The notes: generated by a model from the letters alone, not told the origin. A DNA stretch of 64,000 nucleotides from Filobasidium wieringae (GCA_001600055.1 BCIV01000001.1:1543774-1607773), one strand, 5' to 3'; shown: positions 1 through 12,593, counted from the stretch's first letter. A program made the numbers and translations.

Positions 1-589
1 TAATACATCAGCGTTTCTCCGTCTTGGGCTACTCTTTTTGTCCTTTCGTTCCTGCGCTCTCGGCCTTTTTTTCTCCGGCTAGATTTCTTGCCCTCCGTTC
101 TTCTTCCTGTATGCGGGGTAACAATCATGTCCTCGAAGTTCATTGCGTTTCATCTGACCTTGATATCTTCTGCTAGAGTTATTAGTAGTGTGCAGATAAT
201 AAGATTTATGAGTAGATCGATGACGCGCGACTGTTGATCAGCACGTGTCCGTTCCTTTTAGTGCGACCCGATCAGCTGTGATCGCAAGCAACAAAACAAC
301 AACATAACAACAGTCGTTCTCAACCTTTGATCAAGTTCATTCGATCTGTGTCCTTCAAACTTTTCTCTCCTCTACCTCATCTTCTACATCTCTTACTCAC
401 ACACAACGTGCGACGCTGGACATCGCGACCACTAGTATAATCAAGGTGTCGTTGCTGGTCAAGACGCTGTTTCCCCTAATTGTGAGTATTTGACGAAATC
501 ATCGAAAAACTCTCCGGAGAGTTGAGCATGACAAACCACTTCATATAGGCTCCCATTGTTTCTATCTTCTGCCACTTCCGCGACACGTC
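1..589 (+). promoter_or_regulatory. 5' flank and leader of the first gene, with a leader intron
   Basis: No coding region is visible. Pyrimidine-rich and CA-rich stretches around 345-405 look like a fungal transcription-start/leader region. An intron with a GTGAGT donor at 482 and a TATAG acceptor ending at 548 lies just before the ATG at 590, so the leader appears to be spliced. The promoter boundaries cannot be fixed by eye. Confidence 0.4.
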
Positions 590-2302
590 ATGAAGTCCTC
601 CACCTCAAGGTCTCGCCACCATCACAAGCGGATAATGTTCAACCCTCCCAAGGAATTTCTGGACTGGTCCGCAACGGCCTTCCCTTACGATCCAATTGCT
701 GCTCATCCCGTACTAAATGGATACTCGACGACAGGAGCTGATGGTAAACGTACATACATGCATAATCAAGTTGCACAGACGAACTCGGATGTGCCGACTG
801 CAACATCAGATCAAACCGCAACTACCGCGCTGAGCGCATCGGCGGCGGACTCGATAATCTCTTTCGATAGCGATACCTTTCCCACGACCATCGCATCCAC
901 CTCAGATGGCTCTTCCTCCCTCATGACGAGATCATCACCGTCGTCTGCTTCATCTACTGTATCAATCACCTCCATCTCCCAGACCTCTTCTACCGTGTCA
1001 GAGCAGACCGCTACACTTCAAATCTCGACTTTAGTCACTTCTTCTCCATCCACTTCATCTTCGACCTCTCTAATGTCAAGCATGACTTCTGTAGGCGAGG
1101 CCGAGTCCACCGCGTCTGGAGCACACAAGAACATCACCAGCTCACCGCTATTTGGCGTTCTGCTCGGCGTCATCGGACTACTACTCATCCTCGGAGCGTT
1201 GTTGTTATGCCGTACCGTCAGGTTGCGTAAGCTGCGACAGAAAGAGGAACTGGATTCAGACAACATGAATACCGGAGCTTCACCTTTCCTCACTTTCCTA
1301 CCGTTCGACGCAAACGGCGATCAGATGGTCGATCAGAAGCTTCGCGCAAGCACGCCTGCCATCGGGACAAGTTATGTGACACAAAGCGCTCGGCCTAAAG
1401 TGGACGGCAACCTCGAGCAGTCATACAGTACCATGTCGGTCCTCGAAGCGGGAACCCTTACGAAGTATGGCCAGGGCTTGAAGGTCATGAATCGCTCGGA
1501 CAGCGAGTTCAGTTCGTCGACGTCAGGAAGCGTCGAGAATCCTGTCCCAAGGCACGTAATACATACAGCGGATATTGGTACACCTAGGGAGAAATTTGCA
1601 GGCAACGAACCCCGTTGGTTAACTGTGATCGGTGAGCCATTATATAAATCGCCTCCAGAAGCTCTCTTCTTACCTTCCATCACCTCAGGTCAAGAGCTTG
1701 CTGGACCCAGGAGCAAATCGAGACTCTCAGATAGCGTTGATCGCCCAGGTCTACGTTCGCGGGCATCCGCTGGTCCGGAGGCACGGCACATCGACGTTCC
1801 TGCACCGATTCGCTCGCTCGAACCCGGCTCGACGCCTCCTCCTCCTCCTCTTGCTACTCCCATTGTACAGCAACCGTTTTGGGGAGCAGGCCTGCGAGAG
1901 AACCTGTTGGCTGCAGTAGCATCCATTAATAAGAAGCGGGATAGCACTGGACCATCGCCACTGATGCCATCTCAGAGCTTCTTCGACAGCAAGCACTATG
2001 ATATCGCGGCGAAGGAAACCCCCGGCTTCCCGTTAGGGCAGATAGATTCAGAAAATGAGCTGCGACGGACCGAGAGCTCGAGCGAGAAGGATTATCTCAA
2101 GATGCCAACGCCCTTATACACACCTGGGCTATGTCGTACCAACAGCTTCACTTCGAGTGTATACAGCTCAACATCCGGTCACCGGCGAGAGGTCAAGTTG
2201 CCCCCAGTTAAGACGAAAGATTTCGTGCTTTCTCCCACCGATACGCCGAAGCAAGGAGCTACAGGATATATGAGAAGCGCCAACACACCCGTTGTTATCT
2301 AG
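590..2302 (+). CDS. Ser/Thr-rich single-pass membrane protein, function unknown
   Basis: A single-exon reading frame of 570 aa. Residues about 60-180 are very rich in Ser and Thr, typical of an O-mannosylated wall-facing domain. One hydrophobic segment follows at about 183-206 (core LLGVIGLLLILGALLL) with a basic stop-transfer cluster (RLRKLRQK). The remaining roughly 360 residues are polar, with a short poly-Pro stretch (TPPPPPLATP). No classical signal peptide is seen, so topology (N-terminus outside) is inferred from the positive-inside rule. The layout resembles Mid2/Wsc-type wall sensors or Axl2-like proteins but no named domain is recognised. The ATG at 590 is the first after the leader intron. 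It converges on PSD2, with 120 bp between the stops. Confidence 0.7.
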   Translation: MKSSTSRSRHHHKRIMFNPPKEFLDWSATAFPYDPIAAHPVLNGYSTTGADGKRTYMHNQVAQTNSDVPTATSDQTATTALSASAADSIISFDSDTFPTTIASTSDGSSSLMTRSSPSSASSTVSITSISQTSSTVSEQTATLQISTLVTSSPSTSSSTSLMSSMTSVGEAESTASGAHKNITSSPLFGVLLGVIGLLLILGALLLCRTVRLRKLRQKEELDSDNMNTGASPFLTFLPFDANGDQMVDQKLRASTPAIGTSYVTQSARPKVDGNLEQSYSTMSVLEAGTLTKYGQGLKVMNRSDSEFSSSTSGSVENPVPRHVIHTADIGTPREKFAGNEPRWLTVIGEPLYKSPPEALFLPSITSGQELAGPRSKSRLSDSVDRPGLRSRASAGPEARHIDVPAPIRSLEPGSTPPPPPLATPIVQQPFWGAGLRENLLAAVASINKKRDSTGPSPLMPSQSFFDSKHYDIAAKETPGFPLGQIDSENELRRTESSSEKDYLKMPTPLYTPGLCRTNSFTSSVYSSTSGHRREVKLPPVKTKDFVLSPTDTPKQGATGYMRSANTPVVI

Positions 2303-2422
2303 GCATAGTGCGCCTGATTTACTCCTGACCAGCTCCACGATTGCCGGGACCATACTGTACCTAGATAGGCTATGATTGCATTTTATAATTCTGGTTCGTC
2401 TTTTGAGGTACATAAGGGGGTA

Positions 2423-5400
2423 TCAAGTACTATTATGAGAAAGCTTGCCGATTCCCATTCCCATGCGAACAAGGGTTTCAATCGACTGAGTCGAATTTTG
2501 CAGGATGTCTTCGTCCCAACGGAGTGCCCCGCGCTCAAACAGACAGACGATGGTAGATCCGCCTGTATAAATTGAGGACAAAGGTAAGCGGCATTGGTGA
2601 TGTTATTGAATTCAACCTACCGAATGCGAACCATCCAAGTTCATCTCCTCTTTTCACCTCGTCGCCCTCCTTGACACTAGAGCCAATACTGCCGACCACT
2701 ATGATCGATCCGGTACTTTAGCTTCAATCATGCAACTATTCAAGCCCAAACTCTTACTCATTGCTCCAACCCATACTGTCATGACAGTTCCGTACTCAGC
2801 CGTTTGTATTGGCCAGATTTCGCGTACGTTCTCCCCATACACGTCTAAAGTGGTTCGGATTGCTTGTGGATTGACAGTGTAGTATTGCCCTTCGATCCGC
2901 GTAGGCTTTCCTACAACACCATCGACGGGACTATGAAAGCGGTGGTAATCTGTTGAAGCAGCATCAGGAACGAGACAAGAAAATCGAGTATTAGCCAAAT
3001 CGTTCTTACCTTGAGGGGCCAATCTGAAAAACGCAAGCATACCGTAAGCTGATGCCTGAGCAGCTTCGACGTGTACATGACTCACCTGAAGATCCCCAAA
3101 GCACCACCATCGTACTTGTGCCAAACATCCTTGTAATTATCCCCTAGTAAGCGTCCGACGCTAAACTCTTTCCCCTTAATCCACAGACGTGTTGCTTCGC
3201 TAACAGTCTCGAATGCCATCATTCGGCAATCGGCGGATGAAACCATAGTAGAGGTGTCAGTCGGATTGCTGATAGGCCTTGCCTCCGGCTTAAGCTTTCG
3301 ATAGAAGAACTCGTTAAAGGTTTCTACAGGATTGAATGTTAGCATAGAATCCCTACCGAGAAAGAGAGTGTCGCCCTACTGAACGAATCCAGCGGTTCCA
3401 GAATTTCATCAGTGTTGAGCTTGTGGAAGGCAATAAATGTAGGGATTTCTAGCCTCGATTCTGGCGAGTTGTATTTCAAGCCCTGCTTAACACTCATCGA
3501 TTTGAGCAATTTGCGAGCTGCAATGTAGTCAGAATCATTCCACATCGATCCTCACGAGGCACTTCTATTTACCTCGACTACCTTCCATGCCTTTCTTCGC
3601 TCCCTTGTAGAGAACTCGAATACCCAGCCGAACGTATACTGCCATCTTTTCTTCTTGTAGTTGTCCTGTCAGTCGATCTTGCACAATGATATTGGCCGAG
3701 TTGGCTCCTAAGGAATACGCTCCTGCAGACACCTTGGTGAGCACTTTGGTGAAGAATTTCCGCTGTGCTTGGGAAGCTGTGACATAGTTTCCGACCACGA
3801 TACGGTCCACTCGGTCCCAGTCTGCAGAAGCACATACAGCCAAATGGGTAACAATGTCTGCCTCCGACTTCTTCTTCAGACGAGGTCTATGGCACAAAGG
3901 ACATGACTTGATGTTTACCACTCGTTCCGTTTCTACTCGATCGCCCATATCAGATTCAGAATCCGTAAGTTCTGGCGAACTTATCGGGGAAAGGGCTCCG
4001 TTGACTTGAAGATGCTGTGCTGTCCCTGCGCCAGTCGATCTCTTCACGCGCGCAGGCCGGACGTTGATATCCCCATTCCCCTCGCTATCATCGTCTCTCC
4101 CCGGTCGACTGGCAGCGATGTGGGCAGCCAACTCTTCAGCGTCGACTCCAGACGATGGCCTGGCTGACGGACCAGCCTGATCTAGACCGTCACTAGCAGG
4201 CATTGGTGCCATTGGTCCGTATCCTGAGGGAGACGCTAAACCGGAGGGAGGCTCTGATCGCAAATGCTTCTTTTCCGATTCCGACTTCACAATCTCGTCT
4301 TCCAAACACGTTACGATCTCATCATAAGTTAACTCGTCCTGTTCTGAAGATTTACCGAACCTAGTGAAGTAGCTTTCCAGCGTGGAAGTTGTCAAGGTGG
4401 AGTTAAGGGAGTCCAGCATCGTGGTCAATTCGGTGAAGGAGATCGAATTCGTATTGTCTGTATCAAACTGCAGCAGATATTGTCGCCAGAACCGTTGGCG
4501 CAGGGCGTCATACGGCTCGTACTTGGCTCTGATTAAAAATTTCAAGCTGTCAGAGAACCTTCAACCAAAGTGTTGCTTGGGACGCACCTGACATTGAGTA
4601 CCGGAGAGTGACGACTCTCCCATCCAGAATCTTTGTTTGTTTGTAAGGGCAGCTGAGTGAAACATAGCAGATGCAATCAGAACGCAATCCAGCAGCGAAC
4701 CAGTACGAAAACGCTTACACTGAATTCACGCATCTCGTGTTTTCCGTCCTCTCGCTGTCCATACAAGCCAGTCTGAGGATCCGGACGAGGTGCATTCTTT
4801 AGCAGTTCTTCTAGTGGTATCGTGCTGGAACCAATATAGTCATTTCCGGATACCTTGTCCCAATCGAGCAGAGCAAATTGAATATTGAAAGTGTCCTCAT
4901 AACGGCGAACATGGAAGAGTAGCTTCTCATCCCAGGTAGGGTTGAGTCTGTATAACGGATTCTTCAGCCCCTTGTTTTAGCGATAGGATTGGAAAATCAC
5001 TGACTCGTGACGTATGACTCGGGTTCGAAACACTTTCTTTCCAAAACTGATGACCACGAACGGATCCATGTCGAAAGAGAATTTTAACGCTACGAGCTCG
5101 ATGTCCATCAGGGCCTATTCATAGGGAACTTTACCGAACGGGCTCAACTTACCGTTTCTTAACTTGGGGAGATCCTTAGCGCCTGAGATTTCGAGCATGA
5201 CGATACCAAGGATATCTTTGCCTGACCCGAAGTTATAACCTTTACCAGAATGATCCTTTCGGCGGACCTTCGCGAACCTCTTCTTATGTGCATGTCCGCC
5301 AGGCGTTACCGATCCGGGTGTCAGTAGACCAGATGATACGGTTTGGACTGTCCCCGTGCTGCTTTGGTGCTGGTGAGACGCAATCAACGCGTCTTTCGAG

Positions 5401-7171
5401 TTCTGCCGTCCAGACAGTCTAGAAACGCCTTCCGCCTGAGGAATCATCTTGTCAAAGTATCCTGGCGCTGTCTCTTTTGAAGCTGTCGGCGGGACTTCCA
5501 CGATCGCCGGGGCATCGCTGGTATCCACTCTAAGTTTCATATTCGATTCCTTCTCCGGACTTGTAGCAAACGACTCCACCGCATTCTCGTCGATGACACG
5601 TCCTTTCATCGGTTCTAAAACACCAGTCCCGCCGGTCCTCTCAGTACCCGTCCCCGAGCTGAGAGAACTCGTCCCGGTACCTCGCCTAGCACGATCCGGA
5701 ACCAAGAATCCCATCGAATAGACATCACCTTCTGGTTCAGATCCGCTTTCACTCAACCCGTCGTCCCGCAATGGTTCTTCATATGAATCACTTCCATCTT
5801 CATCCAGATCGTCTTCCTCCTCGTCCCCACTGCTCACAATGGGTTCCTTGTGGTCCCCTTGATTTTTCCCTGAATGTTTGTCTTTCCGATGGAACAGAGA
5901 AGACGAGACGGCATGAGCAGCCGATCGAACGGCGTTTTTCGGTGCAAGTGCTCTTCTTCGACGCTTGTGTTTGATCTTCACGGTACCGACTCCCTCGTAC
6001 TGAGTAGACGGATGAGTCAGACTGCGATCCTTTTTACACATTTCCCGCGTGAACTCACAGCAGGCACAGCTAACCAACTGCTTTCTGGCAGCCTACGATT
6101 CACCAAATGAGGCTCAGCGGAAGCTCTTCCTAATTTTCGGACGACATCTTCTGCCCATTCATCCGTCAGTCCTACGGGAACTTCTCCTGGTGGAGGCACG
6201 AGTCCGATTTGCAGATGAACCTGACCAGAGACGGAGACCTCTTTTCGACGTCTTCTTCTAGTAGAGTGAAGCATATGAGCCGAAGGCTGTTGCAATATTC
6301 CAACCAAAAATCAGTCTGTCGAACATTTATGGTGCTGTCGGGCGACCGGGAAACATACCTCCATAGTCTCTTTCCAGCCAAAACCGCCCTTCCCCCATTC
6401 GCCCAATTTTACGCTCACTTCTCCCATATAATCCTTCCTGACCCCGCCGAAGTCTCTATCCCAAACGACCAATTCCAGTCCCCGCCCCTCATACAACCTT
6501 CCTCTTTTCCCTAAGCTTTCATAGAGTGGGAAATCAAAAACCGATTTGTCCTTCTCCTTTTCACCCTCCCATGAAGGATTCAGGGACTTTTTCACGCTGG
6601 GTGTTTGCTTGCTGACAGATGGGGGCAGGTGGAGAGAAATATAAGGATCGGAAAGACCATTACGATCTTTAGGGCTGAGAGCGGAAGCTCGGATTACCCG
6701 GACTCGAAGGTGTGCGATAGGAGATTCATTCTCCAGTGGTTTCAGAGAGTCTTTCAGACTCATTGGGTCTTTATTAGTCGATGATTGCCCAGCCGATGGT
6801 GGATCCGAAAGGTTCATTTCGGATTGATCAGAATTCAACCCAGATGCATGTTCCGATATATTCCTATCTTTCGTCGTAGGAGTGGAGACCGTTGAAAACC
6901 CTCTCTTGATAGACCCTGCGATCTGGAAAGGAGCGTTCAATCCGGCGGAAGCGAACCTCTTAAAGGAAGGTTTGCTTCTCAACGCAGGGGTATGCGTTTG
7001 CGTGTGCGTTTCCTGGTTCACCTGATCAGACGAATTGGATATTCCTGGCCGGTCAACGGTATCGTGGCGGGAAGGGTTCTGAACGGGATCCAAGACGGAA
7101 TTGAGCGCTCCAGAAAGAGATACTTGAGGACCTGCCTTTGAATTTGAGAGGTCTTGTTGATGGGGGGACAT
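2423..7171 (-). CDS. PSD2: Phosphatidylserine decarboxylase, C2-domain type
   Basis: Decarboxylates phosphatidylserine to phosphatidylethanolamine, normally on endosomal/Golgi membranes. About a dozen exons give roughly 1,340 aa. In order: a disordered N-terminus; a first C2 domain (around DRNGLSDPYISLHL); a linker with an acidic run; a second C2 domain (DMDPFVVISFGKKVFRTR ... LNPTWDEKLLF); an EF-hand-like loop (DTDNTNSISFTEL); a C-x2-C ... H-x3-C zinc-finger-like motif starting CPLCHRP; then the catalytic domain with DYHRFHSPVDG. The self-cleavage motif FGGST is formed across the 58-nt intron 2563-2620, giving the pyruvoyl serine. Other traced introns are 2699-2757, 2950-3009, 3024-3085, 3324-3379 and 3518-3581. 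A 14-nt exon lies at 3010-3023. The ATG at 7171 opens the first exon. Family identity is firm; the linker exons are less certain. Confidence 0.93.
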
Positions 7172-7932
7172 GGTTCGTGGGTGTGTATGTCTGCTTTAGT
7201 AGAGCGTTGCAGGCTGAATGGAAAGTATTCGACCAATCCTTTCCTATGTTACCCAATGTATTGATTGGCTTCTGGGTAGATGGCCGTTGGTACTATCTCG
7301 TAGAAAGCGCAGTCGATATAGTGTATTTCCTTGGCAAAAGAGATGATCACTCGTTGTATGTGATTGTGAACAAGGTTACCGCGTATGCCTCGTTCCAGGC
7401 TGAAACCGTTTTGATCGGCTTCAGATCCCGCAGCTTGACGGAGAAATCTGAATGGGTTTGAGTGTATCGAGAGTCAGAGAAAGTGTGTTAAGAGTATAGA
7501 GGCCTGATGGGCAGAGCAGAGTGGGAACGAGGATGTCAATACGTGAATATCGCCATTTCAATGTTGAATGAGCTTCGTCATTCGCTCTTGGACAACGACA
7601 ACACTCGATCACGCTACGGCAAGTACAATAATCACGTGACGGCCCCCGGGCATTCCGGTTATATATACGTCCGTTCGGTGATGGAACCGTTTTGTCACAC
7701 AGCATGATTTGATGTTGCGACCTGTCATTATGTCCATCCAGTGGCCATGGGAGTCGAGTGTAGCAATTAGCTGCCTGAAAGTGTACTGATAGCTGATCTG
7801 TGTTGCACAAGATGCCAGAACCTGCCCAGAAAATCGCATTCTTACTTCGATATGCTCGGATCGAGGGTATAAGCATAGATATCGAAGGAGGCATGGTGGT
7901 ATTCTCATACTACAGAAAATAAGGATTTGCGA
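7172..7932. other. Intergenic: PSD2 upstream region and MUB1 3' side
   Basis: About 760 bp between the PSD2 start and the MUB1 stop, both on the minus strand. Short frames on both strands have no recognisable motif or splice pattern. It should hold the PSD2 promoter. Confidence 0.4.
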
Positions 7933-10900
7933 TCACCGCTGCATCCGGTTCGGTGCAGTCCTTGCGATCCAGAGCAGCGTGATCGAAAGGGCAGCGCTGG
8001 CCAGTTCGCTCGCATCGGTATGTGACCTGTCCATTTCGTCTTCCCTTTCGCTTTCGGTCGCTCCTCTGTCCATATCTACCGAAGCAACTTCTCTGTCGCT
8101 CTCAACGTAATCCGTATCTCTCGCCATTAACAATTCGGCTTCCCTCTCCAGTCCACCAAGCTCGTGTTCTCTCTCCATCATCATTGATTCAGCGTGCCTC
8201 TCTCCTTGAATATACACTGCGTTAGCGCCACCTTCAATACCTTCAGCTGCGAGTCCAGGGGTGCCATCAGCTTGAGCCCTGAACTCTTCTTCAGCGAGCG
8301 CTGCAGCCTGTTCTCTACGTTGCCTCCGATCAGATGTTTGTTGTCTTCCGCCTCCGATAATGACAGTTCCACTGATCGGAGCCTCATCAGGTTCAGGTTC
8401 ACGAGCGTTGCACCTGGTAGAGCAATATGGAATTAAACCACACCTCATATCTAGATATCCACGAGCAAAAGAGGCAGCTTACCAGAACCGATGTCCTTCT
8501 TGCCAAGCTTTGCTCTGACATTCTTTACTACAGTATTTGGCTTTCCGACATCGGCGACATTTAGCGAATTCTCGCGGGAAGTTTTCCCATCTGCCGCACG
8601 TCATGTTCGCACACTGCCTGATACCCCCGTGGAAGTCGTCTTTTCTACAAGCGTTGCGCATGATGACTCCCGCCCAGTACGTAATATCGGCGGGTAACCT
8701 CTGCATATCAGGGTCCGGGCCGGATGGCCGGAACGTGAAGCGCTCGACTAGGGAGAACATGTTGTTAGACTCTGACAATGAGGGTCTTTCTGGCAAGGGG
8801 TAACCGTCCGGGATATCGCAATCCTGATGCATTGGCCGTTTCGGATGATGGAATGCCGCTCGAACGTGAGCGTACTTGGAGAGATAGGCCAGTAGCTGGA
8901 GACATAAAAGGATGGTATCGTCACTATACGTGACATCGCCGTTCGGAGCTGTAGACTCGATCACGTTGACGAGATCGCTCAGGTCTGAAAACCCTCGTGG
9001 AGCTCCAGCAGCGATGACTGCAGCGAAAGGAGCTGCATCATGCCGATCTGCTCGCAGAGTCGGGGTTTGCATAGCATTGGGCAGGTTATTACGCATCGTT
9101 TCGCGTGGCGTCATTTCAGCCAGCCTTGGGGTTTGTGTAGCGCCTGGAGCACCAGGAGGTGCACCCATAGCAAGATCGACTTCGGCTTGAGTGCGGTCAT
9201 TCAAATCACCTTGAACCAATCCACTCAGGACCTCCACGGTTTCGTCATCTGTTGCTCCCACGATTCCTACATCTTGGTCTTGCTCGTCCGCAAGCTGGAG
9301 AGGAACGTCCCCTAAGGCAGACTCTTCGTCCTCTGTGCCAGCCCTGCTGGTAGAACGGATGTCCTCCCCTGGTCCCACGGATATAAGCCTAGGATCTTGA
9401 GCAGTAGCCTGCAGTCTAGTATTCGTCAAAGTGCCGCTTCGTTCTCGTCCAATGGGGGGCGGAGTATCTATAGCAGGAGTGGAGGTATTACTGGTCGTGT
9501 CAAAGATAGGTCGACTACTGGTTCGCCTCGATGCAAGCGAGGGGCGACTTGTTCCCGCGTAAGATCCTGCAGAAGGCTCGAGGAGGGAGCGGGACTGCAC
9601 ATCTGCTGCCAACGGAGACGTCTGTTGCTCTACAGGTAATCTTGCACCTGTATCAAAGCTACTGATACGACCTGGACGCGGGCGGTTGGCGGCACCCAGA
9701 GGAGGTAATACTGGTGGGATGGCCCGAGGTGTAGGGTTTTCCAAAGCAAGGAGGTTTTCTACCTGTCGTGGAGGGGGTATCTCATGTCTTCTCCCGCTTG
9801 TCAAGGTCCCTCTTCTGCTTTGTCTTACAGTCGCAGCCCTATCCTCTGCTTCTTGCTGCTGAGTGTTCCGCATGAAGACGTCGTCTTCTGGTTCCGCAGC
9901 CGAGTCAGGCGTAACTGATAGTGCTCTTAAATTATCCCCTGGTAGCAGTTGGGTGCCAGCCATTCGCAATGATCTTGCAGGTTGGAGATTTACAGGCCTA
10001 GGAGCGAGTAGATGATCATCAAACTCAGGCCTACCTCCTCCGTTATGCGTGTTTGCGCCTTCCAGAGCCAGCAGTATGCGAAGATCAAGACCAAAGTTTC
10101 GGAACAAATTCCACATCCCGTTACTCTGGTCGTTTGGCTGAACTACGGCTCGTCTGACATATTCCCTGTCGATACCTGCTAATCGGGCAACGGCGTTGAT
10201 CCTTGTGATCACAGCCCTCTGATCAATCGTGAGCATGTTAACGATGATATCTTCCGGTGTCGGTTCATCTTGTGGTACTAAAGATCGTTCCAATGATTCA
10301 CGAGTGAGCACACGCCCAGCCGGTATGCCGAAAGCAGCTGAGCCCATAGGTTCTCGCTCCCGATCTCGATTGCGAGAAGACCGGTTTTCTGGAAATGGGG
10401 GTGGACTGGTCCCGTTTCGATAATCATGGGCAGACTCTCGACTTTCCCGGTACTTCTCTCTTTCTCTGTCTCGGTGTCGATGCCTGTGCCGAGAAGATAC
10501 ATACCAAGGTTGCATTCCAGCGGACGCACGATCAACTGCCGCTTGACTCCCCAACGGTCCTGCGTGTATAGACATCCCTTTTCCCTTGAGCCATACTTCC
10601 ATGATCTGAGCGACCACATCGAGAGCTCCGCTTTGAACTACTCTTGTCCTGACCAGCTCGTTCCCTCTCACACCGATATTCACTACGCATTGGAAAGCCA
10701 AGGAATGTCGTAGTGATATTTGCTGCTGAAGGTTGATGATAGATGCTGTGTGAGGGCCTCTTAGGGAATACCAGTCTGGTATAGGCGAAACTGGTGGGCG
10801 AGGAAGGGCTGACTCTTGCAGGATTTCTAACAAACGTTCTAGCCCTCCGTCAATGACGAGTATATCACGAATTCTAGGTGATGTCGAGGTAAGGTAGGTA

Positions 10901-11087
10901 AGGTGAGTCAGCGAGTGCAGCAAGGGAAGCATTGATGATGTATCGAGTGCTGCATAACGGGATTTGGAGATTAGTGATACCCATTCTGCCTGAGCGAAGA
11001 CTGCTCACCTCTCCTGTCGTACAGCTGAGCCGTGATGCTCACGCAGACTCTGTTTTGAACAGGGAATGAATAATTGGAATCTCGCAT
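7933..11087 (-). CDS. MUB1: MYND zinc-finger protein, samB/MUB1 family
   Basis: In budding yeast Mub1 partners the Ubr2 ubiquitin ligase that destroys the proteasome-gene activator Rpn4; in Aspergillus samB affects conidiophore and septum development. Three exons (11009-11087, 8483-10949, 7933-8413) sum to 3,027 nt, that is 1,008 aa. The N-terminus has the family hallmark NYSFPVQNRV ... YDRRALDTSS, then armadillo-like helices (SPRIRDILVIDGGLERLLEI). A long low-complexity middle follows, with an RHRHRHRDRERE run. The MYND finger reads CANMTCGRWENF ... CRRCRKAKYCSKECQ and is completed by splicing (GHRFWC). The last exon is an acidic, Glu-rich tail. The ATG at 11087 matches the conserved family start. 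Confidence 0.9.
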
Positions 11088-11990
11088 CCTGTTGAAGTGT
11101 CGTTCAAGGCGATATGATATTGTTTCGCTGACAGTCCGGTCTGAAGCCTTCTACTGCGCTTCTAGTACGGATAGAGAGCTAAGGAAAAGCATGCATAGTA
11201 TGCATAGGTTGATATCGTCCGTCGTCGCGAATGTGAGGATGTTTGTGTATATTGACTTTGCTCGTTCGAAGATCGGTTTGCCTATTCAGTGTCCTACCGC
11301 CTAGTGACAGAATGTGGTTAGACTACCGACCTATACGATAGCTATGAAGGTATATACAAACGCCGGTTGCACTAACCTTTCAGTCGTCCGACAAAGGAAT
11401 TATGAACACCTTGTGCAGTGTTTGAGAGGACAAAGGTCGTCGCTGCAAGCTCAGAGGCGGGGTTCAATCGATGCTCCGAAGTCGAGCAGATCAGATAGCA
11501 GCCTGATAGTGCTGTAATCTGAAACTAACGCTTGCTGGTAATGATGTTTGATCTGTTACAGCACAAGCCAGCCATCAAAGTTGTATATGACCAACCGTAA
11601 TTACAATCAGCTTCGGCCACTGACGCAATATCGCATTGCATAATAGTACCGTTCAACCTCAACCCCGATACCCCTGCAGCTACCAAGATACGGGCAATCC
11701 ATGGGTGTTCTGAATACAAGTAGATAGCTGCATAGGTAGCCACGGTGGTATTGCTGAAGGTAGTGCTCCGAGTACATGTGTTTATGTTACATTATGATCG
11801 CTGAACGTGGGTTACAGATTAGGGTACAAACGCTCTTCATACCCGCTTCTGACCTGAAGGTGCTACTTCTCCCCATACGACCTTGTCTTGTGCCGCACTC
11901 TCCTACTCATAAGAAGGATCGATTCCGTTATATGAGGAGACACATTGATTCGGGGAGATATAAGGGCCAATCCATGTACGTCAGTTGCTA
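11088..11990. other. Intergenic, no supported gene
   Basis: About 900 bp between the MUB1 start and the CBP4-like 3' end. One minus-strand frame (11525-11743) has a faint GST-N-terminal flavour, but it begins with GTG, stops early and has no splice continuation. It should contain the MUB1 promoter and the CBP4-like 3' UTR, possibly also a last CBP4-like exon if the GTATGT after codon 65 is used as a donor. Confidence 0.35.
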
Positions 11991-12593
11991 TTAAGCAAAT
12001 GAGCTTGCTGATGGAGCGGTACATACGGCTAGCTTTGCCCGCATCTCTTCCGACGTCGCTCGTTGAGCTCTGATAGCATCTACCTTCCGCTTGAGATCAG
12101 GAGCAAGAGACTTTTGATGAGAGAGATGAATTGAATGGGATCATGGTAAGGCATGAGACAAGGAGGCAAGGAGGAATACATGAGCTATTGTGGCGAGATT
12201 CTCACTTGCAGAGGAGAACGACTCACGTTGTAGAACTGCTCATCCGTAGGAGTGGCAACTGTGTAAAGTAACAGTAATGGTTTATTATGATCAGTTCCTT
12301 AGCTACATCTGAGCCATATATACGATATTCGGAAATGGGGGTTGGGGGGGAAAGCTTACTCTTCATGATTCCATATCCAGCTGCCACAACTATTTTGACA
12401 GTGAGCGAATCACAGCGCAGCTTCAAAGCTTCAGCCATCTTGTTCTACCTTGAATCTCATCTTGTTGCGAGACTGACCAGCTAAACTGAAAGCAGCGAAT
12501 CTATCGAATTGACCGACTTAGTTGCTCTAGGTGCTAATCAGACAGAATGATTTGGGCATGTACTCACCTTCCCCAGGCGATTGGTGGTGACAT
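11991..12593 (-). CDS. CBP4: CBP4-like mitochondrial complex III assembly factor
   Basis: Cbp4 is a small inner-membrane protein that binds newly made cytochrome b with Cbp3-Cbp6. Five exons can be traced: 12568-12593 (26 nt), 12478-12500 (23 nt), 12360-12389 (30 nt), 12227-12258 (32 nt) and from 12110 to the end. They give about 77 aa: a short N-terminus, one membrane segment (FAAFSLAGVVAAGYGIM), the family motif TPTDEQFYNSLAPDLK, and a charged helix. The C-terminus is ambiguous. Reading through ends at the TAA at 11991; a GTATGT donor after KLA could instead splice to an exon ending near 11929. Assignment rests on the TM-TPT(D)xQ-LxPxL pattern shared with yeast Cbp4. Confidence 0.62.

Noticed and set aside
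11525..11743. Minus-strand frame with a GST-like beginning (IYLYSEHPWIARILVAAG)
   Set aside because: It starts with GTG, stops after 72 codons, has no splice continuation or other GST motif, and lies in a gap otherwise free of genes. Chance similarity is more likely.
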